Origin: Lysinibacillus pinottii
GTDB taxonomy: Bacteria; Bacillota; Bacilli; Bacillales_A; Planococcaceae
Direction: 5' to 3'
Assembly: GCF_024753545.1 (NCBI RefSeq)
Contig: NZ_JANTOO010000015.1
Coordinates: 1 to 64,000 of the forward strand
DNA length: 64,000 nucleotides
Shown: positions 1 to 8,450 of the stretch, one piece after another
How positions within the stretch are numbered: position 1 is the stretch's first letter
Layout of the letters: each line of letters starts with the position of its first letter
Program-made: the position numbers and the translations under genes
Notes under the pieces: generated by a model
Told to the model about the DNA's origin: nothing
Seen by the model: the letters and a program-made list of their open reading frames with translations, nothing else
The model's database searches: none

Positions 1-60
1 AGGTGGAAGTGTGGTGACACATGGAGCTGACGAATACTAATCGATCGAGGACTTAACCAA
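1..60 (+). rRNA. 23S ribosomal RNA, 3' end (partial)
   Basis: The first 60 bases match the conserved 3' end of Firmicute 23S rRNA, including GAGCTGACGAATACTAATCG and the terminal GAGGACTTAACCA. The gene starts before the window. The exact 3' processing point is uncertain by a few bases. A 5S gene lies about 190 bases downstream, as expected for an rrn operon. Confidence 0.93.
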
Positions 61-247
61 AAAAGTTTGAAGCATTCAATGAACCGTTTATCCAGTTTTG
101 AAAGAATAATTTCTTTTATAAAGGGTTTCAAGATACGAGTAGTTCGAGGAAGCAATGAAGAGAGGGAAGGAGCGTACTCAAGTACGTGACTGACTGAACG
201 ACAGAAGCTGACGAAGAAATGCGATGTATATTGAAAGCCGAACATAG
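61..247 (+). other. 23S-5S internal spacer
   Basis: This spacer is unusually long for a 23S-5S gap in a bacillus. It has no ORF. Bases 170-185 hold a short hairpin (CGTACT, two bases, AGTACG), followed by a purine-rich stretch up to about 230. The hairpin and flanks may be a maturase or processing substrate. No tRNA is seen in it. Confidence 0.6.
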
Positions 248-363
248 TCTAGTGATGATGGCAAAGAGGTCACACCCGTTCCCATACCGAACACGGAAGT
301 TAAGCTCTTTAGCGCCGATGGTAGTTGGGGGCTTCCCCCTGTGAGAGTAGGACGTCGCTAGGC
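248..363 (+). rRNA. rrf: 5S ribosomal RNA
   Basis: This stretch of 116 bases matches Bacillus 5S rRNA throughout, including the GAGGTCACACCCGTTCCCAT block, the CCGAACACGGAAGTTAAGC loop and GTGAGAGTAGGACG near the 3' end. The two ends pair to form helix I. It is the last gene of the rrn operon and is followed at once by a terminator. Confidence 0.96.
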
Positions 364-368
364 ACTTA

Positions 369-402
369 AAAAGTCATGGATATATTCCATGGCTTTTTTT
401 AT
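369..402 (+). terminator. rrn operon terminator
   Basis: A stem of about ten pairs (AAGTCATGGA with TCCATGGCTT, one G-U pair) is followed by a run of T. It lies six bases after the 5S gene and ends the rRNA transcript. Confidence 0.9.
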
Positions 403-520
403 TTTATAAAATAAAAAGTAGTGGTATAATTCACTAAATGTTAAATTTATACTGATGTAAAGATAATTAAAATAGACAGCACTTCCTACTTATCTTGAAT
501 GGAATGATGGAGGAATGAAA

Positions 521-790
521 ATGAAGCGTAATATGTTTTCGACTCTTTCGATTCTGTGCCTACTCCTAACATTCTTAATGTTTGGATATGATTCTACAAA
601 ATGGTATGGGAGTTTTTTTAAATTCCTCTCTGACCTGAGTATATTTACGCCATTTATACTAGGAGGAATAGGTATGGTTAGTACCTTTTTAGGTATTAAA
701 GAATATCGTTTCATTCTTGTTGTCCTTCATTCATTCTTGTTGCTACTAATATTAGGCATCTATATAAAAGCTTTATATGGATTTTACTGA
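521..790 (+). CDS. small hypothetical membrane protein
   Basis: The predicted protein has 89 residues. It has a basic N-terminus, then three hydrophobic segments at roughly residues 5-22, 40-58 and 62-85, so it should be an integral membrane protein. An upstream ATG at 515 lies one base from the GGAGG at 509-513, which is too close. The ATG at 521 has a seven-base spacer and is the better start. I do not recognise the family. It stands alone between the rrn terminator and its own terminator at 801. A TATAAT at 425-430 could be its -10, but the -35 is poor. Confidence 0.6.
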   Translation: MKRNMFSTLSILCLLLTFLMFGYDSTKWYGSFFKFLSDLSIFTPFILGGIGMVSTFLGIKEYRFILVVLHSFLLLLILGIYIKALYGFY

Positions 791-800
791 ACTTGCAAGT

Positions 801-832
801 AAAACTGCGGATATATATCTGCAGTTTTTTAT
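801..832 (+). terminator. intrinsic terminator
   Basis: The inverted repeat AAACTGCGGATAT / ATATCTGCAGTTT (one mismatch) runs into six T. It follows the small membrane protein gene by ten bases. Confidence 0.75.
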
Positions 833-939
833 ATTTAACAAACAATTAATTAGTTCTTACACACTTCCTAAGGCAACTCAAGGTATAATGAAGTAACAAG
901 TGCTAGGAAATAAATTATGTTATTGAAAGGGAGAAAAAG

Positions 940-1134
940 TTGGGAAAGAAGCAAATTTGGTATGAAGTACAAGAAAACGAATCCATTGAAGAATGTTTAG
1001 AAAGAATGCGAAACGATGGGTACATGGCAATTGGACGAAAAGAAGAGCCACTTTTTCATTTAGTCGATGGTGAACCAACATTATTACGTCAAAAAATTCA
1101 ATTTAAAGCTATACTTACTCAAGATATGGAATGA
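940..1134 (+). CDS. yebG: NETI motif-containing protein (YebG-like)
   Basis: This 64-residue soluble protein starts at TTG, placed seven bases after an AAAGGGAG ribosome site. It resembles the small Firmicute NETI family: a short N-terminal strand, the motif here as NESIEECLERM near residues 13-23, then GYMAIGRKEEP. Its B. subtilis counterpart YebG also sits just upstream of purE, which supports the assignment. The function is unknown. A TATAAT at 884-889 may be its -10 element. It has no visible terminator of its own before the PurR boxes that start ten bases later. Confidence 0.8.
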   Translation: MGKKQIWYEVQENESIEECLERMRNDGYMAIGRKEEPLFHLVDGEPTLLRQKIQFKAILTQDME

Positions 1135-1143
1135 TTTTGACTA

Positions 1144-1187
1144 AAATCCGAACGTTTTTTTTAGGTTATAAAAAAATGTTCGCATTT
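1144..1187 (+). promoter_or_regulatory. pair of inverted PurR boxes (PurBox)
   Basis: Two copies of the Bacillus PurBox (AWWWCCGAACWWT) lie head to head. The plus-strand copy at 1144-1156 has an intact CCGAAC and one mismatch. The minus-strand copy at 1175-1187 reads GCGAAC, also one mismatch. The pair lies immediately upstream of the pur -35 element. PurR of B. subtilis binds such pairs to repress transcription, and PRPP relieves this. The purR gene is not in the window. Confidence 0.8.
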
Positions 1188-1192
1188 TTGCA

Positions 1193-1221
1193 TTGACGAT
1201 AATACGATCCCTTGTTAAAAT
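1193..1221 (+). promoter_or_regulatory. pur operon sigma-A promoter
   Basis: TTGACG at 1193-1198 and TAAAAT at 1216-1221 are separated by exactly 17 bases. Transcription would start near 1228, giving a leader of about 305 bases before purE. The PurR boxes end five bases before the -35. Confidence 0.8.
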
Positions 1222-1242
1222 ATGATAAGGAAAAACAAATAA

Positions 1243-1313
1243 ATCCCACATATATGCTAGAGGATTGGCTCTAGTGTCTCTACCCGGCACCGTAAATGCT
1301 GGACTATGCGGGA
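1243..1313 (+). promoter_or_regulatory. purine (guanine-class) riboswitch of the pur operon
   Basis: The three-way junction is readable. P1 is TCCCACATA with TATGCGGGA. P2 is CTAGAG / CTCTAG with loop GATTGG. The J2/3 strand is TGTCTCTACC. P3 has the conserved CCGTAAA loop. J3/1 is GGACTATG, and the C in GAC is the base that pairs with ligand, which marks guanine or hypoxanthine specificity rather than adenine. Ligand binding should stop expression of the pur genes. I could not assign the terminator and antiterminator with confidence in the 220 bases between the aptamer and purE. Confidence 0.93.
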
Positions 1314-1533
1314 AAGCACTTTTGGCTTTTATGAGAAGATCCATGTACAAAATTGTATATGGACAAATTCTTGCCCTTATAAGTCCTCAAGTAAGCTGCT
1401 TTCACGCGTAAAGGTAGAGAGTAGTTTATTTGGGGATTTTCTTTGTAAAAAGGTAAAAATTGCAGAGCTATTTTATATAGAGGCTTGCACAATAATTGAT
1501 CATTTTTCTATCGTTTAAAAGGAGCGACAATTT

Positions 1534-2022
1534 ATGAATCCGAAAATCGGTGTCATTATGGGTAGTTCAAGTGACTGGGAAACAATGAAACATGCATGTG
1601 ATATTTTAGACGAATTACAAGTACCGTACGAAAAGAAGGTTGTATCTGCACATCGAACACCAGATTTAATGTTTGAATATGCGGAAGCAGCACGCAAACG
1701 GGGAATACAAGTAATTATAGCTGGGGCAGGCGGAGCTGCACATTTACCTGGAATGGTAGCAGCTAAAACAACTTTACCTGTCATCGGTGTACCAGTTCAA
1801 TCACGTGCACTGAATGGGCTTGATTCACTGCTATCCATCGTTCAAATGCCTGGTGGTGTGCCTGTAGCAACTGTAGCTATTGGGAAAGCGGGAGCAACAA
1901 ACGCAGGTTTACTAGCAGCTCAGATTTTGTCAACGACAGATGCAGAACTTGCTGACAAGTTAGATGCTCGACGTGAAGCTACAAAGCAGCAAGTTTTAGA
2001 AAGCACAGGTGACTTAGTGTGA
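1534..2022 (+). CDS. purE: N5-carboxyaminoimidazole ribonucleotide mutase
   Basis: PurE (162 residues) converts N5-CAIR to CAIR in de novo purine synthesis. The N-terminal nucleotide loop MGSSSDW lies at residues 9-15 and the catalytic SAHRTP motif has His40. The GAGGAAHLPGM loop follows. The length is typical of class I PurE, which works together with PurK. The ATG has an AAAGGAG site nine bases upstream. It is the first gene of the operon and overlaps purK by four bases (GTGA), so the two are translationally coupled. Confidence 0.97.
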   Translation: MNPKIGVIMGSSSDWETMKHACDILDELQVPYEKKVVSAHRTPDLMFEYAEAARKRGIQVIIAGAGGAAHLPGMVAAKTTLPVIGVPVQSRALNGLDSLLSIVQMPGGVPVATVAIGKAGATNAGLLAAQILSTTDAELADKLDARREATKQQVLESTGDLV

Positions 2023-3143
2023 CAAAAATTATTTATCCTGGACAAACGATAGGTATTATAGGCGGGGGGCAGCTTGGTCGAATGATGGCTCTTGCTGCAA
2101 AGGAGTCTGGTTTTAAAATTGCTGTACTGGAACCGGCAATGGACTCACCTTGTGGGCAGGTGGCAGATGTTCGTATTGTAGCTCCCTATGATGATGAAGC
2201 TGCTTTAGAAGAACTTGCAGAAGTCAGTGATGTCATCACATATGAATTCGAAAATATTGATTATGAAGGCTTAAAGCGTTTATCACAAATGGCTTATGTT
2301 CCTCAGGGAGCTGAATTGGTACGCATTACACAAAACCGCATAACCGAAAAGGACGCGATTGTGAGAGCTGGTTGCCCAGTAGCACCATATATTGTTGCAA
2401 AAACTTATGAAGAATTAGTAGCCAATATTGATTCGATTGGTTATCCTTGTATAGTCAAAACAGCAAGAGGTGGTTATGATGGCAAGGGACAGCAGCTGTT
2501 AACATCAACTGAAGATCTTCCGTTAGCGAAAGAACTCTTTATGCATTCTCCATGTATTGCTGAAGGATTCGTACCCTTCGTAAAAGAGGTATCAGTCATT
2601 GTTCAAAGAAATGGTAGTGGTGAATCGTATTGCCAGCCAGTTGGAGAGAACATTCATGTTCATCATATTCTGCACGAAACAATTGTGCCTGCTCGCATAA
2701 CAGAAAGCACAGCCCAGGCTGCCGAACGAGAAGCTTTAAAAATTGCAGATTACTTACATTTAGTAGGAACGTTAGCGGTAGAAATGTTTGTGCTAGAAGA
2801 TGGTGGCATTGTGATTAATGAATTAGCACCAAGACCTCATAATTCAGGGCACTATTCAATAGAAGCGTGTAATGTTTCACAATTCCATCAGCATATACGA
2901 GCTGTTTGTGGTTGGCCATTACGTAAGCCAGAGCTTTGGGCACCATCCATTATGATCAATGTATTAGGGCAGCATGTCGTGCCATTGAGTAACTCCATTG
3001 CTAAATATCCTGAATGGTCTATCCATCTTTATGGGAAAGCTGAGGCTAAGGTTAACCGTAAGATGGGCCATGTAACGATTATGACAAAAAACTTAGAAGA
3101 AACATTACAACAAATCGAGAGTTCTGGCATTTGGTCAGAATAG
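2019..3143 (+). CDS. purK: N5-carboxyaminoimidazole ribonucleotide synthase
   Basis: PurK (374 residues) uses ATP and bicarbonate to carboxylate AIR to N5-CAIR, the substrate of PurE. It is an ATP-grasp enzyme. An N-terminal Rossmann-like fold has IGIIGGGQLGRMMA near residue 12. The ATP-grasp core contains KTARGGYDGKGQ, and metal-binding residues lie in NELAPRPHNSGH. It starts at GTG inside the purE stop region. Length and motifs are complete. Confidence 0.97.
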   Translation: MTKIIYPGQTIGIIGGGQLGRMMALAAKESGFKIAVLEPAMDSPCGQVADVRIVAPYDDEAALEELAEVSDVITYEFENIDYEGLKRLSQMAYVPQGAELVRITQNRITEKDAIVRAGCPVAPYIVAKTYEELVANIDSIGYPCIVKTARGGYDGKGQQLLTSTEDLPLAKELFMHSPCIAEGFVPFVKEVSVIVQRNGSGESYCQPVGENIHVHHILHETIVPARITESTAQAAEREALKIADYLHLVGTLAVEMFVLEDGGIVINELAPRPHNSGHYSIEACNVSQFHQHIRAVCGWPLRKPELWAPSIMINVLGQHVVPLSNSIAKYPEWSIHLYGKAEAKVNRKMGHVTIMTKNLEETLQQIESSGIWSE

Positions 3144-3156
3144 AAGGAGATACGCA

Positions 3157-4452
3157 ATGATTGAACGTTACACAAGACCCGAAATGGGCGCAATTTGGAC
3201 AGAACAAAATAAATATCAAGCTTGGCTAGAGGTAGAAATCCTAGCTTGTGAGGCGTGGGCTGAAATCGGCGATATTCCAAAAGAGGATGTTGCTAAAATT
3301 CGTGAGAATGCTTCATTCGATGTGAACCGTATTTTAGAAATTGAACAAGAGACTCGTCATGACGTAGTAGCCTTTACACGTGCCGTTTCAGAAACCCTTG
3401 GTGAAGAGCGTAAATGGGTACATTATGGTTTAACTTCTACAGACGTAGTAGACACAGCACTTTCTTATTTAATCAAACAAGCAAATGATATTTTACGTAA
3501 AGATATCGTGAATTTCATTGATATTATTGCTGTTAAGGCAAAAGAACATAAACATACAGTGATGATGGGCCGTACTCATGGTGTCCATGCAGAGCCAACA
3601 ACTTTTGGTTTAAAGCTGGGTTTATGGTATGAGGAAATGAAGCGTAACTTGGAACGTTTTGAAGCAGCAGCTAAAGTAATTGAAACTGGAAAAATGTCTG
3701 GTGCCGTTGGAACATATGCCAATATTGATCCTCGTGTTGAGCAATATGTTTGTGATCAACTAGGTCTAGCTGCATCACCGATTTCAACACAAACCTTACA
3801 GCGTGATCGTCATGCACAATATTTAGGTGCATTAGCTTTAATCGCTACTTCCATTGAAAAATTCGCAACAGAAATTCGTGGTTTACAGAAATCTGAGACA
3901 CGCGAAGTGGAAGAAGCTTTTGCTAAAGGTCAAAAAGGATCTTCAGCAATGCCACATAAACGTAATCCAATCGGCTCTGAAAACATGGTTGGGATGTCTC
4001 GTTTAATGCGCGGATACATGGTGACTGCTTATGAAAATGTCGCTTTATGGCATGAACGTGATATTTCTCATTCTTCTGCAGAGCGTGTTATTTTACCGGA
4101 TGCAACGATTACTCTTAACTATATGTTAAATCGCTTCGGTAATATTGTGAAAAACTTAACAGTATTCCCTGAAAACATGAAACGTAATATGACTCGTACA
4201 TTCGGTCTTATTTACTCTCAGCGCATTTTGTTAGCATTAATTGATAAAGGATTAGTACGTGAGGAAGCTTATGATACTGTACAGCCTTTAGCTATGCAGG
4301 CATGGGACGAGCAGGTACAGTTCCGCACATTAGTGGATGCAAGTGAAAAAATCACATCTTATTTAACAAAAGAAGAGCTGGACGAGTGCTTTGATTATAA
4401 CTACCACTTACAGCATGTTGATATGATTTTTGAACGTCTAGGACTTAACTAA
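3157..4452 (+). CDS. purB: adenylosuccinate lyase
   Basis: PurB (431 residues) cleaves SAICAR to AICAR plus fumarate and adenylosuccinate to AMP plus fumarate. The fumarase/aspartase superfamily signature GSSAMPHKRNP is at residues 261-271, on the flexible loop holding the catalytic Ser. The RTHG motif has His141 as the likely general acid. GLTSTDVVDTA near 91-101 binds substrate. An AGAAGGAG site precedes the ATG. A 129-base gap with a strong hairpin separates it from purC. Confidence 0.97.
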   Translation: MIERYTRPEMGAIWTEQNKYQAWLEVEILACEAWAEIGDIPKEDVAKIRENASFDVNRILEIEQETRHDVVAFTRAVSETLGEERKWVHYGLTSTDVVDTALSYLIKQANDILRKDIVNFIDIIAVKAKEHKHTVMMGRTHGVHAEPTTFGLKLGLWYEEMKRNLERFEAAAKVIETGKMSGAVGTYANIDPRVEQYVCDQLGLAASPISTQTLQRDRHAQYLGALALIATSIEKFATEIRGLQKSETREVEEAFAKGQKGSSAMPHKRNPIGSENMVGMSRLMRGYMVTAYENVALWHERDISHSSAERVILPDATITLNYMLNRFGNIVKNLTVFPENMKRNMTRTFGLIYSQRILLALIDKGLVREEAYDTVQPLAMQAWDEQVQFRTLVDASEKITSYLTKEELDECFDYNYHLQHVDMIFERLGLN

Positions 4453-4502
4453 TATTTATTTCGCCAATACAAAATAAATGTTAGAGCCACCAGTAAATGC
4501 TT

Positions 4503-4537
4503 CAGAATTGAATCGTGGAGAACACGGTTCGATTCTG
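4503..4537 (+). other. intra-operon hairpin, purB-purC gap
   Basis: Fifteen bases from 4503 pair with 4523-4537 around the loop GAGAA, with two G-U pairs and no mismatch. No T run follows, so it is unlikely to be a terminator. It could be an mRNA processing or stabilising element that tunes purB against purC. Confidence 0.65.
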
Positions 4538-4581
4538 ATCATTCATAAAAGCGTATCTCATAATATCAGGGGGAAAAACGA

Positions 4582-5292
4582 ATGACTAAAGGTCAACTTT
4601 TGTATGAAGGTAAAGCAAAAAAATTGTATACAACTGAGGAGCCGAATGTGCTGCTTGTGGAGTACAAGGATAGTGCGACTGCATTCAATGGTGAAAAGAA
4701 AGAAGAAATAGAAGGTAAGGGCATTTTAAATAATCGCATTACTTCATTAATTTTCGAAAAATTACAAGGAAACGGAATTGCGTCACATTTCGTAAAACAA
4801 TTATCTGATACGCAACAACTTGTAAGAAAAGTAGATATTATTCCGATTGAAGTAGTCGTTCGTAATATAGTTGCAGGAAGTTTAGCAAAGCGTATTGGTC
4901 TTGAAGAGGGGACACCTTTAAAACGACCAATCGTCGAGTTTTACTATAAGGACGATGAGTTAGGTGATCCATTCATCACGACAGAGCATATAGATGTTCT
5001 TGAGCTTGCAACGTCTGCTGAAGTATCGGCTATTTACGATAAGGCACTAGCTATTAACAAAGTTCTACAGCCAATCTTTGCTGATGTCAATGTGACGCTA
5101 ATTGATTTTAAATTAGAGTTTGGCCGTGATGCTGATGGTCATGTTTTATTGGCAGATGAAATTTCACCAGATACATGTCGACTTTGGGATGCAACAACGA
5201 AGCAAAAGTTAGACAAAGATGTTTTTCGTAGAGACCTTGGTAATTTAACTGAAGTTTATACTATTATACTTTCTAGACTCGGAGGCAAATAA
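4582..5292 (+). CDS. purC: phosphoribosylaminoimidazole-succinocarboxamide synthase
   Basis: PurC (236 residues) joins CAIR and aspartate with ATP to make SAICAR. The N-terminus carries LLYEGKAKKLYTT, which holds the nucleotide. EVVVRNIVAGSLAKR and LIDFKLEFG are signature blocks, and ADEISPDTCRLWD holds the metal-binding acids. The length is typical of the short bacterial form. A GGGGG-rich site precedes the ATG. The stop is two bases before purS. Confidence 0.97.
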   Translation: MTKGQLLYEGKAKKLYTTEEPNVLLVEYKDSATAFNGEKKEEIEGKGILNNRITSLIFEKLQGNGIASHFVKQLSDTQQLVRKVDIIPIEVVVRNIVAGSLAKRIGLEEGTPLKRPIVEFYYKDDELGDPFITTEHIDVLELATSAEVSAIYDKALAINKVLQPIFADVNVTLIDFKLEFGRDADGHVLLADEISPDTCRLWDATTKQKLDKDVFRRDLGNLTEVYTIILSRLGGK

Positions 5293-5294
5293 CA

Positions 5295-5543
5295 ATGAAA
5301 AAAGTAAAAATCTATGTAACATTACGTGAGAGCATTCTTGATCCACAAGGCTCTGCAGTACAGGGTTCTTTAGCTAAAATGGGCTACGGTGAAGTAGAGG
5401 ATTTACGTATCGGTAAATATCTTGAACTATCAATTAATGATACAGAGCGTGACATTGATACTCTAGTAAAAGAAATGTGTGAAAAGGTTTTAACGAATGT
5501 TGTCATTGAGGACTACCGTTATGAAGTCGAGGAGGCTAACTAA
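5295..5543 (+). CDS. purS: phosphoribosylformylglycinamidine synthase, PurS subunit
   Basis: PurS (82 residues) is the small bridging subunit of the three-part FGAM synthase found in Bacillus, which joins PurL and PurQ so that ammonia can pass between them. The sequence begins with a beta strand ([17 protein letters not shown]) typical of the family, followed by [11 protein letters not shown]. It lies in the expected order purS-purQ-purL, with two-base gaps on both sides. Confidence 0.96.
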
Positions 5544-5545
5544 TC

Positions 5546-6229
5546 ATGAAATTCGCAGTACTCGTATTCCCTGGGTCAAACTGTGATATCGATATGTATC
5601 ATGCGATTAAAGACGAGCTAGGTGAAGAAGTAGAATATGTATGGCATACAGCAACAGATCTAAGTGGCTTTGATGGTGTATTAGTACCTGGAGGATTTTC
5701 ATATGGAGATTATCTTCGTTGTGGTGCAATGGCTAATCAATCTAACATTATGGCAGAAGTTAAGAAAGTAGCAGACGCAGGTAAGCCTGTACTAGGTGTA
5801 TGTAATGGATTCCAAATCCTAACAGAGGCGGGATTATTGCCAGGTGCTTTATTACGCAATACAAACTTGAAATTTATGTGCCGTACAGTGCAGCTAAAAG
5901 TGGAGAACAACAATACATTATTCACAAACCAATACGAGCAAGGTCAAATTATTCATATCCCAATCGCACATGGTGAAGGGAATTACTACTGTGATGAGGA
6001 GACATTACAATCATTAAAAGATAATAATCAAATCGTATTCACATACTCAGGTGACAATCCAAACGGTTCTTTGGAAGATATCGCAGGGATTATAAACGAG
6101 CGCGGCAATGTATTAGGGATGATGCCCCACCCAGAACGAGCTGTTGATGCACTGGTGGGTGGCGCAGACGGTTTAGCAGTATTTAAATCAATTGTGAAGC
6201 AGTGGAGGGAAAATCATGTCAACAACTAA
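5546..6229 (+). CDS. purQ: phosphoribosylformylglycinamidine synthase, glutaminase subunit
   Basis: PurQ (227 residues) is a class I glutamine amidotransferase that releases ammonia for FGAM synthesis. [16 protein letters not shown] forms the oxyanion region. The nucleophile elbow GVCNGFQ holds the catalytic Cys near residue 86. The His/Glu pair lies in MMPHPERA near the C-terminus. It overlaps purL by 14 bases, which suggests translational coupling and stoichiometric synthesis. Confidence 0.97.
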
Positions 6230-8450
6230 GTTTGAGCCAACAGCACAGCAAATTAAAGATGAAAAGCTATACGCTGGAATGGGGATGTCAGACGAAGAAT
6301 TTGCATTGGTAGAAGGTATTTTAGAACGCCTACCTAATTGGACAGAGACAGGTCTTTTCTCAGTAATGTGGTCTGAACACTGCTCATACAAAAATTCAAA
6401 ACCGGTATTACGTAAATTCCCTACAAAGGGGCCACAAGTTTTACAAGGACCTGGGGAAGGTGCAGGTATTGTTGATATCGGTGACGAACAAGCCGTAGTG
6501 TTTAAAATGGAATCTCATAACCATCCATCTGCAATTGAGCCATACCAAGGGGCTGCAACTGGTGTTGGCGGTATTATACGTGATGTTTTCTCTATGGGGG
6601 CACGTCCTATCGCAATGCTGAACTCATTACGCTTTGGTGAATTAAAATCAGCGCGCGGTAAATATCTATTTGAAGAAGTCGTAGCTGGAATCGCTGGATA
6701 TGGTAACTGTATCGGTATTCCTACAGTAGGTGGCGAGATTCAATTCGATCCTTGCTATGAAGGCAATCCACTTGTTAATGCGATGTGTGTAGGCTTAATT
6801 GATCATAAAGATATTCAACGAGGTATTGCAGCAGGTGTTGGAAATACAGTGATGTACGTGGGTGCGAAAACAGGGCGAGATGGAATTCATGGTGCGACAT
6901 TTGCTTCTGAAGAATTAACGGAGGAATCAGAAAATCAACGTCCAGCGGTACAAGTAGGGGACCCATTCATGGAGAAGCTTTTACTTGAAGCCTGTTTAGA
7001 AGTTGTGAAATCGGATGCTCTAGTTGGTATTCAAGATATGGGCGCAGCTGGTCTTACTTCTTCTTCAGCAGAAATGGCTTCAAAAGCTGGCTCTGGTGTA
7101 GAAATGAATTTAGATTTAGTACCTCAACGTGAGACAGGTATGACAGCATACGAAATGATGCTATCTGAATCTCAAGAGCGTATGCTGCTAGTCGTGAAAA
7201 AGGGTCGCGAGGATGAAATTAAGGCTATTTTTGATAAATATGATTTAGATGCGGTAGCAATTGGTCGTGTAACAGATGATAAAATGCTTCGCCTTTTACA
7301 CAATGGACAAATAGTGGCAGAAGTACCTGCGGATGCGTTAGCCGAGGATGCTCCAGTTTACCATAAGCCATCTGCTGAACCTGCTTACTATGCTCAGTTC
7401 CAAGCAATTGAAAATACAGAGCCAGTTGTAACAGATTATAAAGAAACGTTAAATGCTTTATTAAAAGCACCGACAATTGCTTCAAAAGAATGGGTTTACG
7501 ATCAGTACGATTATCAGGTTCGTACGTCAACTGTTGTTAAACCAGGTTCAGATGCTGCAGTTATTTGTGTACGTGGTACAAATAAAGGTTTAGCAATGAC
7601 AACAGACTGCAACTCTCGCTATATTTATTTAGATCCAGAAGTCGGTGGCGCTATTGCAGTGGCTGAAGCAGCTCGTAATATTGTTGCTACTGGTGGTACA
7701 CCACTTGCAATTACAGACTGCTTAAATTTTGGTAATCCAGAGAAGCCAGAAATCTTCTGGCAAATTGAAAAATCTGCTGATGGTATTTCGGCTGCATGTA
7801 CAGCATTGAATGCACCAGTAATTGGCGGTAACGTATCGCTTTATAATGAGCGCTCTGGTGAAGCCGTTTATCCAACACCGACAATTGGTATGGTAGGTCT
7901 AATCGAAGACTTAGCGCATGTTACAACACAGGAAGTAAAGGGCGCAGGAGATATCGTATTTGTCATTGGTGAAACAACGACTGAGTTCGGTGGTTCAGAG
8001 CTTCAAAAATTATTAAATAATGGCGTTATTTCTGGGAAAGCACCAGCTATCGATTTAGAGATAGAAGCAGCACGTCAGCAGGCTTTATTAAAGGCTATAA
8101 AAGCTGGGATTGTGCAGTCTGCGCATGATGTGGCTGAGGGTGGTCTTGCAGTGGCTATTGCAGAAAAAACTTTCAGTGCAAATGGTCTTGGTGTTGAGGT
8201 TACATTAACAGGTTCTGCTACAACTGCGTTATTCAGTGAAAGTCAATCACGTTTTGTTGTTACTGTTAAAGAAGAACATGCAGCTACATTTGTCGAAATC
8301 ATCAAAGATGCTCATAAAATTGGCGTCGTAACAAACGATGCACTTGTTAAAATCAACGGGGACAAAGGTGTGCTTGTAGAAGGTACAGTGGAGGAATTCC
8401 GTTCTAATTGGAAAGGAGCAATCCCATGCTTGCTGAACTCAGAGGCTTAA
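6216..8450 (+). CDS. purL: phosphoribosylformylglycinamidine synthase, PurL subunit
   Basis: PurL (744 residues) is the synthase subunit that turns FGAR into FGAM with ATP and ammonia. Its length fits the small PurL that needs PurS and PurQ, not the fused 1300-residue form. It has two AIRS-like halves. [11 protein letters not shown] binds nucleotide, followed by a glycine-rich GVGGIIRD. The ATG lies inside the end of purQ behind a GGAGGG site. The last 25 bases overlap purF. Confidence 0.97.

Noticed and set aside
1304..1518. Short open frames on both strands in the purE leader
   Set aside because: They overlap the riboswitch and its expression region and lack ribosome sites.
4503..4537. Terminator between purB and purC
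   Set aside because: Strong stem but no T run; the pur genes downstream have no promoter that I can see.
8408..8425. TTG start adding six residues to PurF
   Set aside because: The ribosome site would lie inside the gene, and the propeptide from ATG 8426 matches the Bacillus form.
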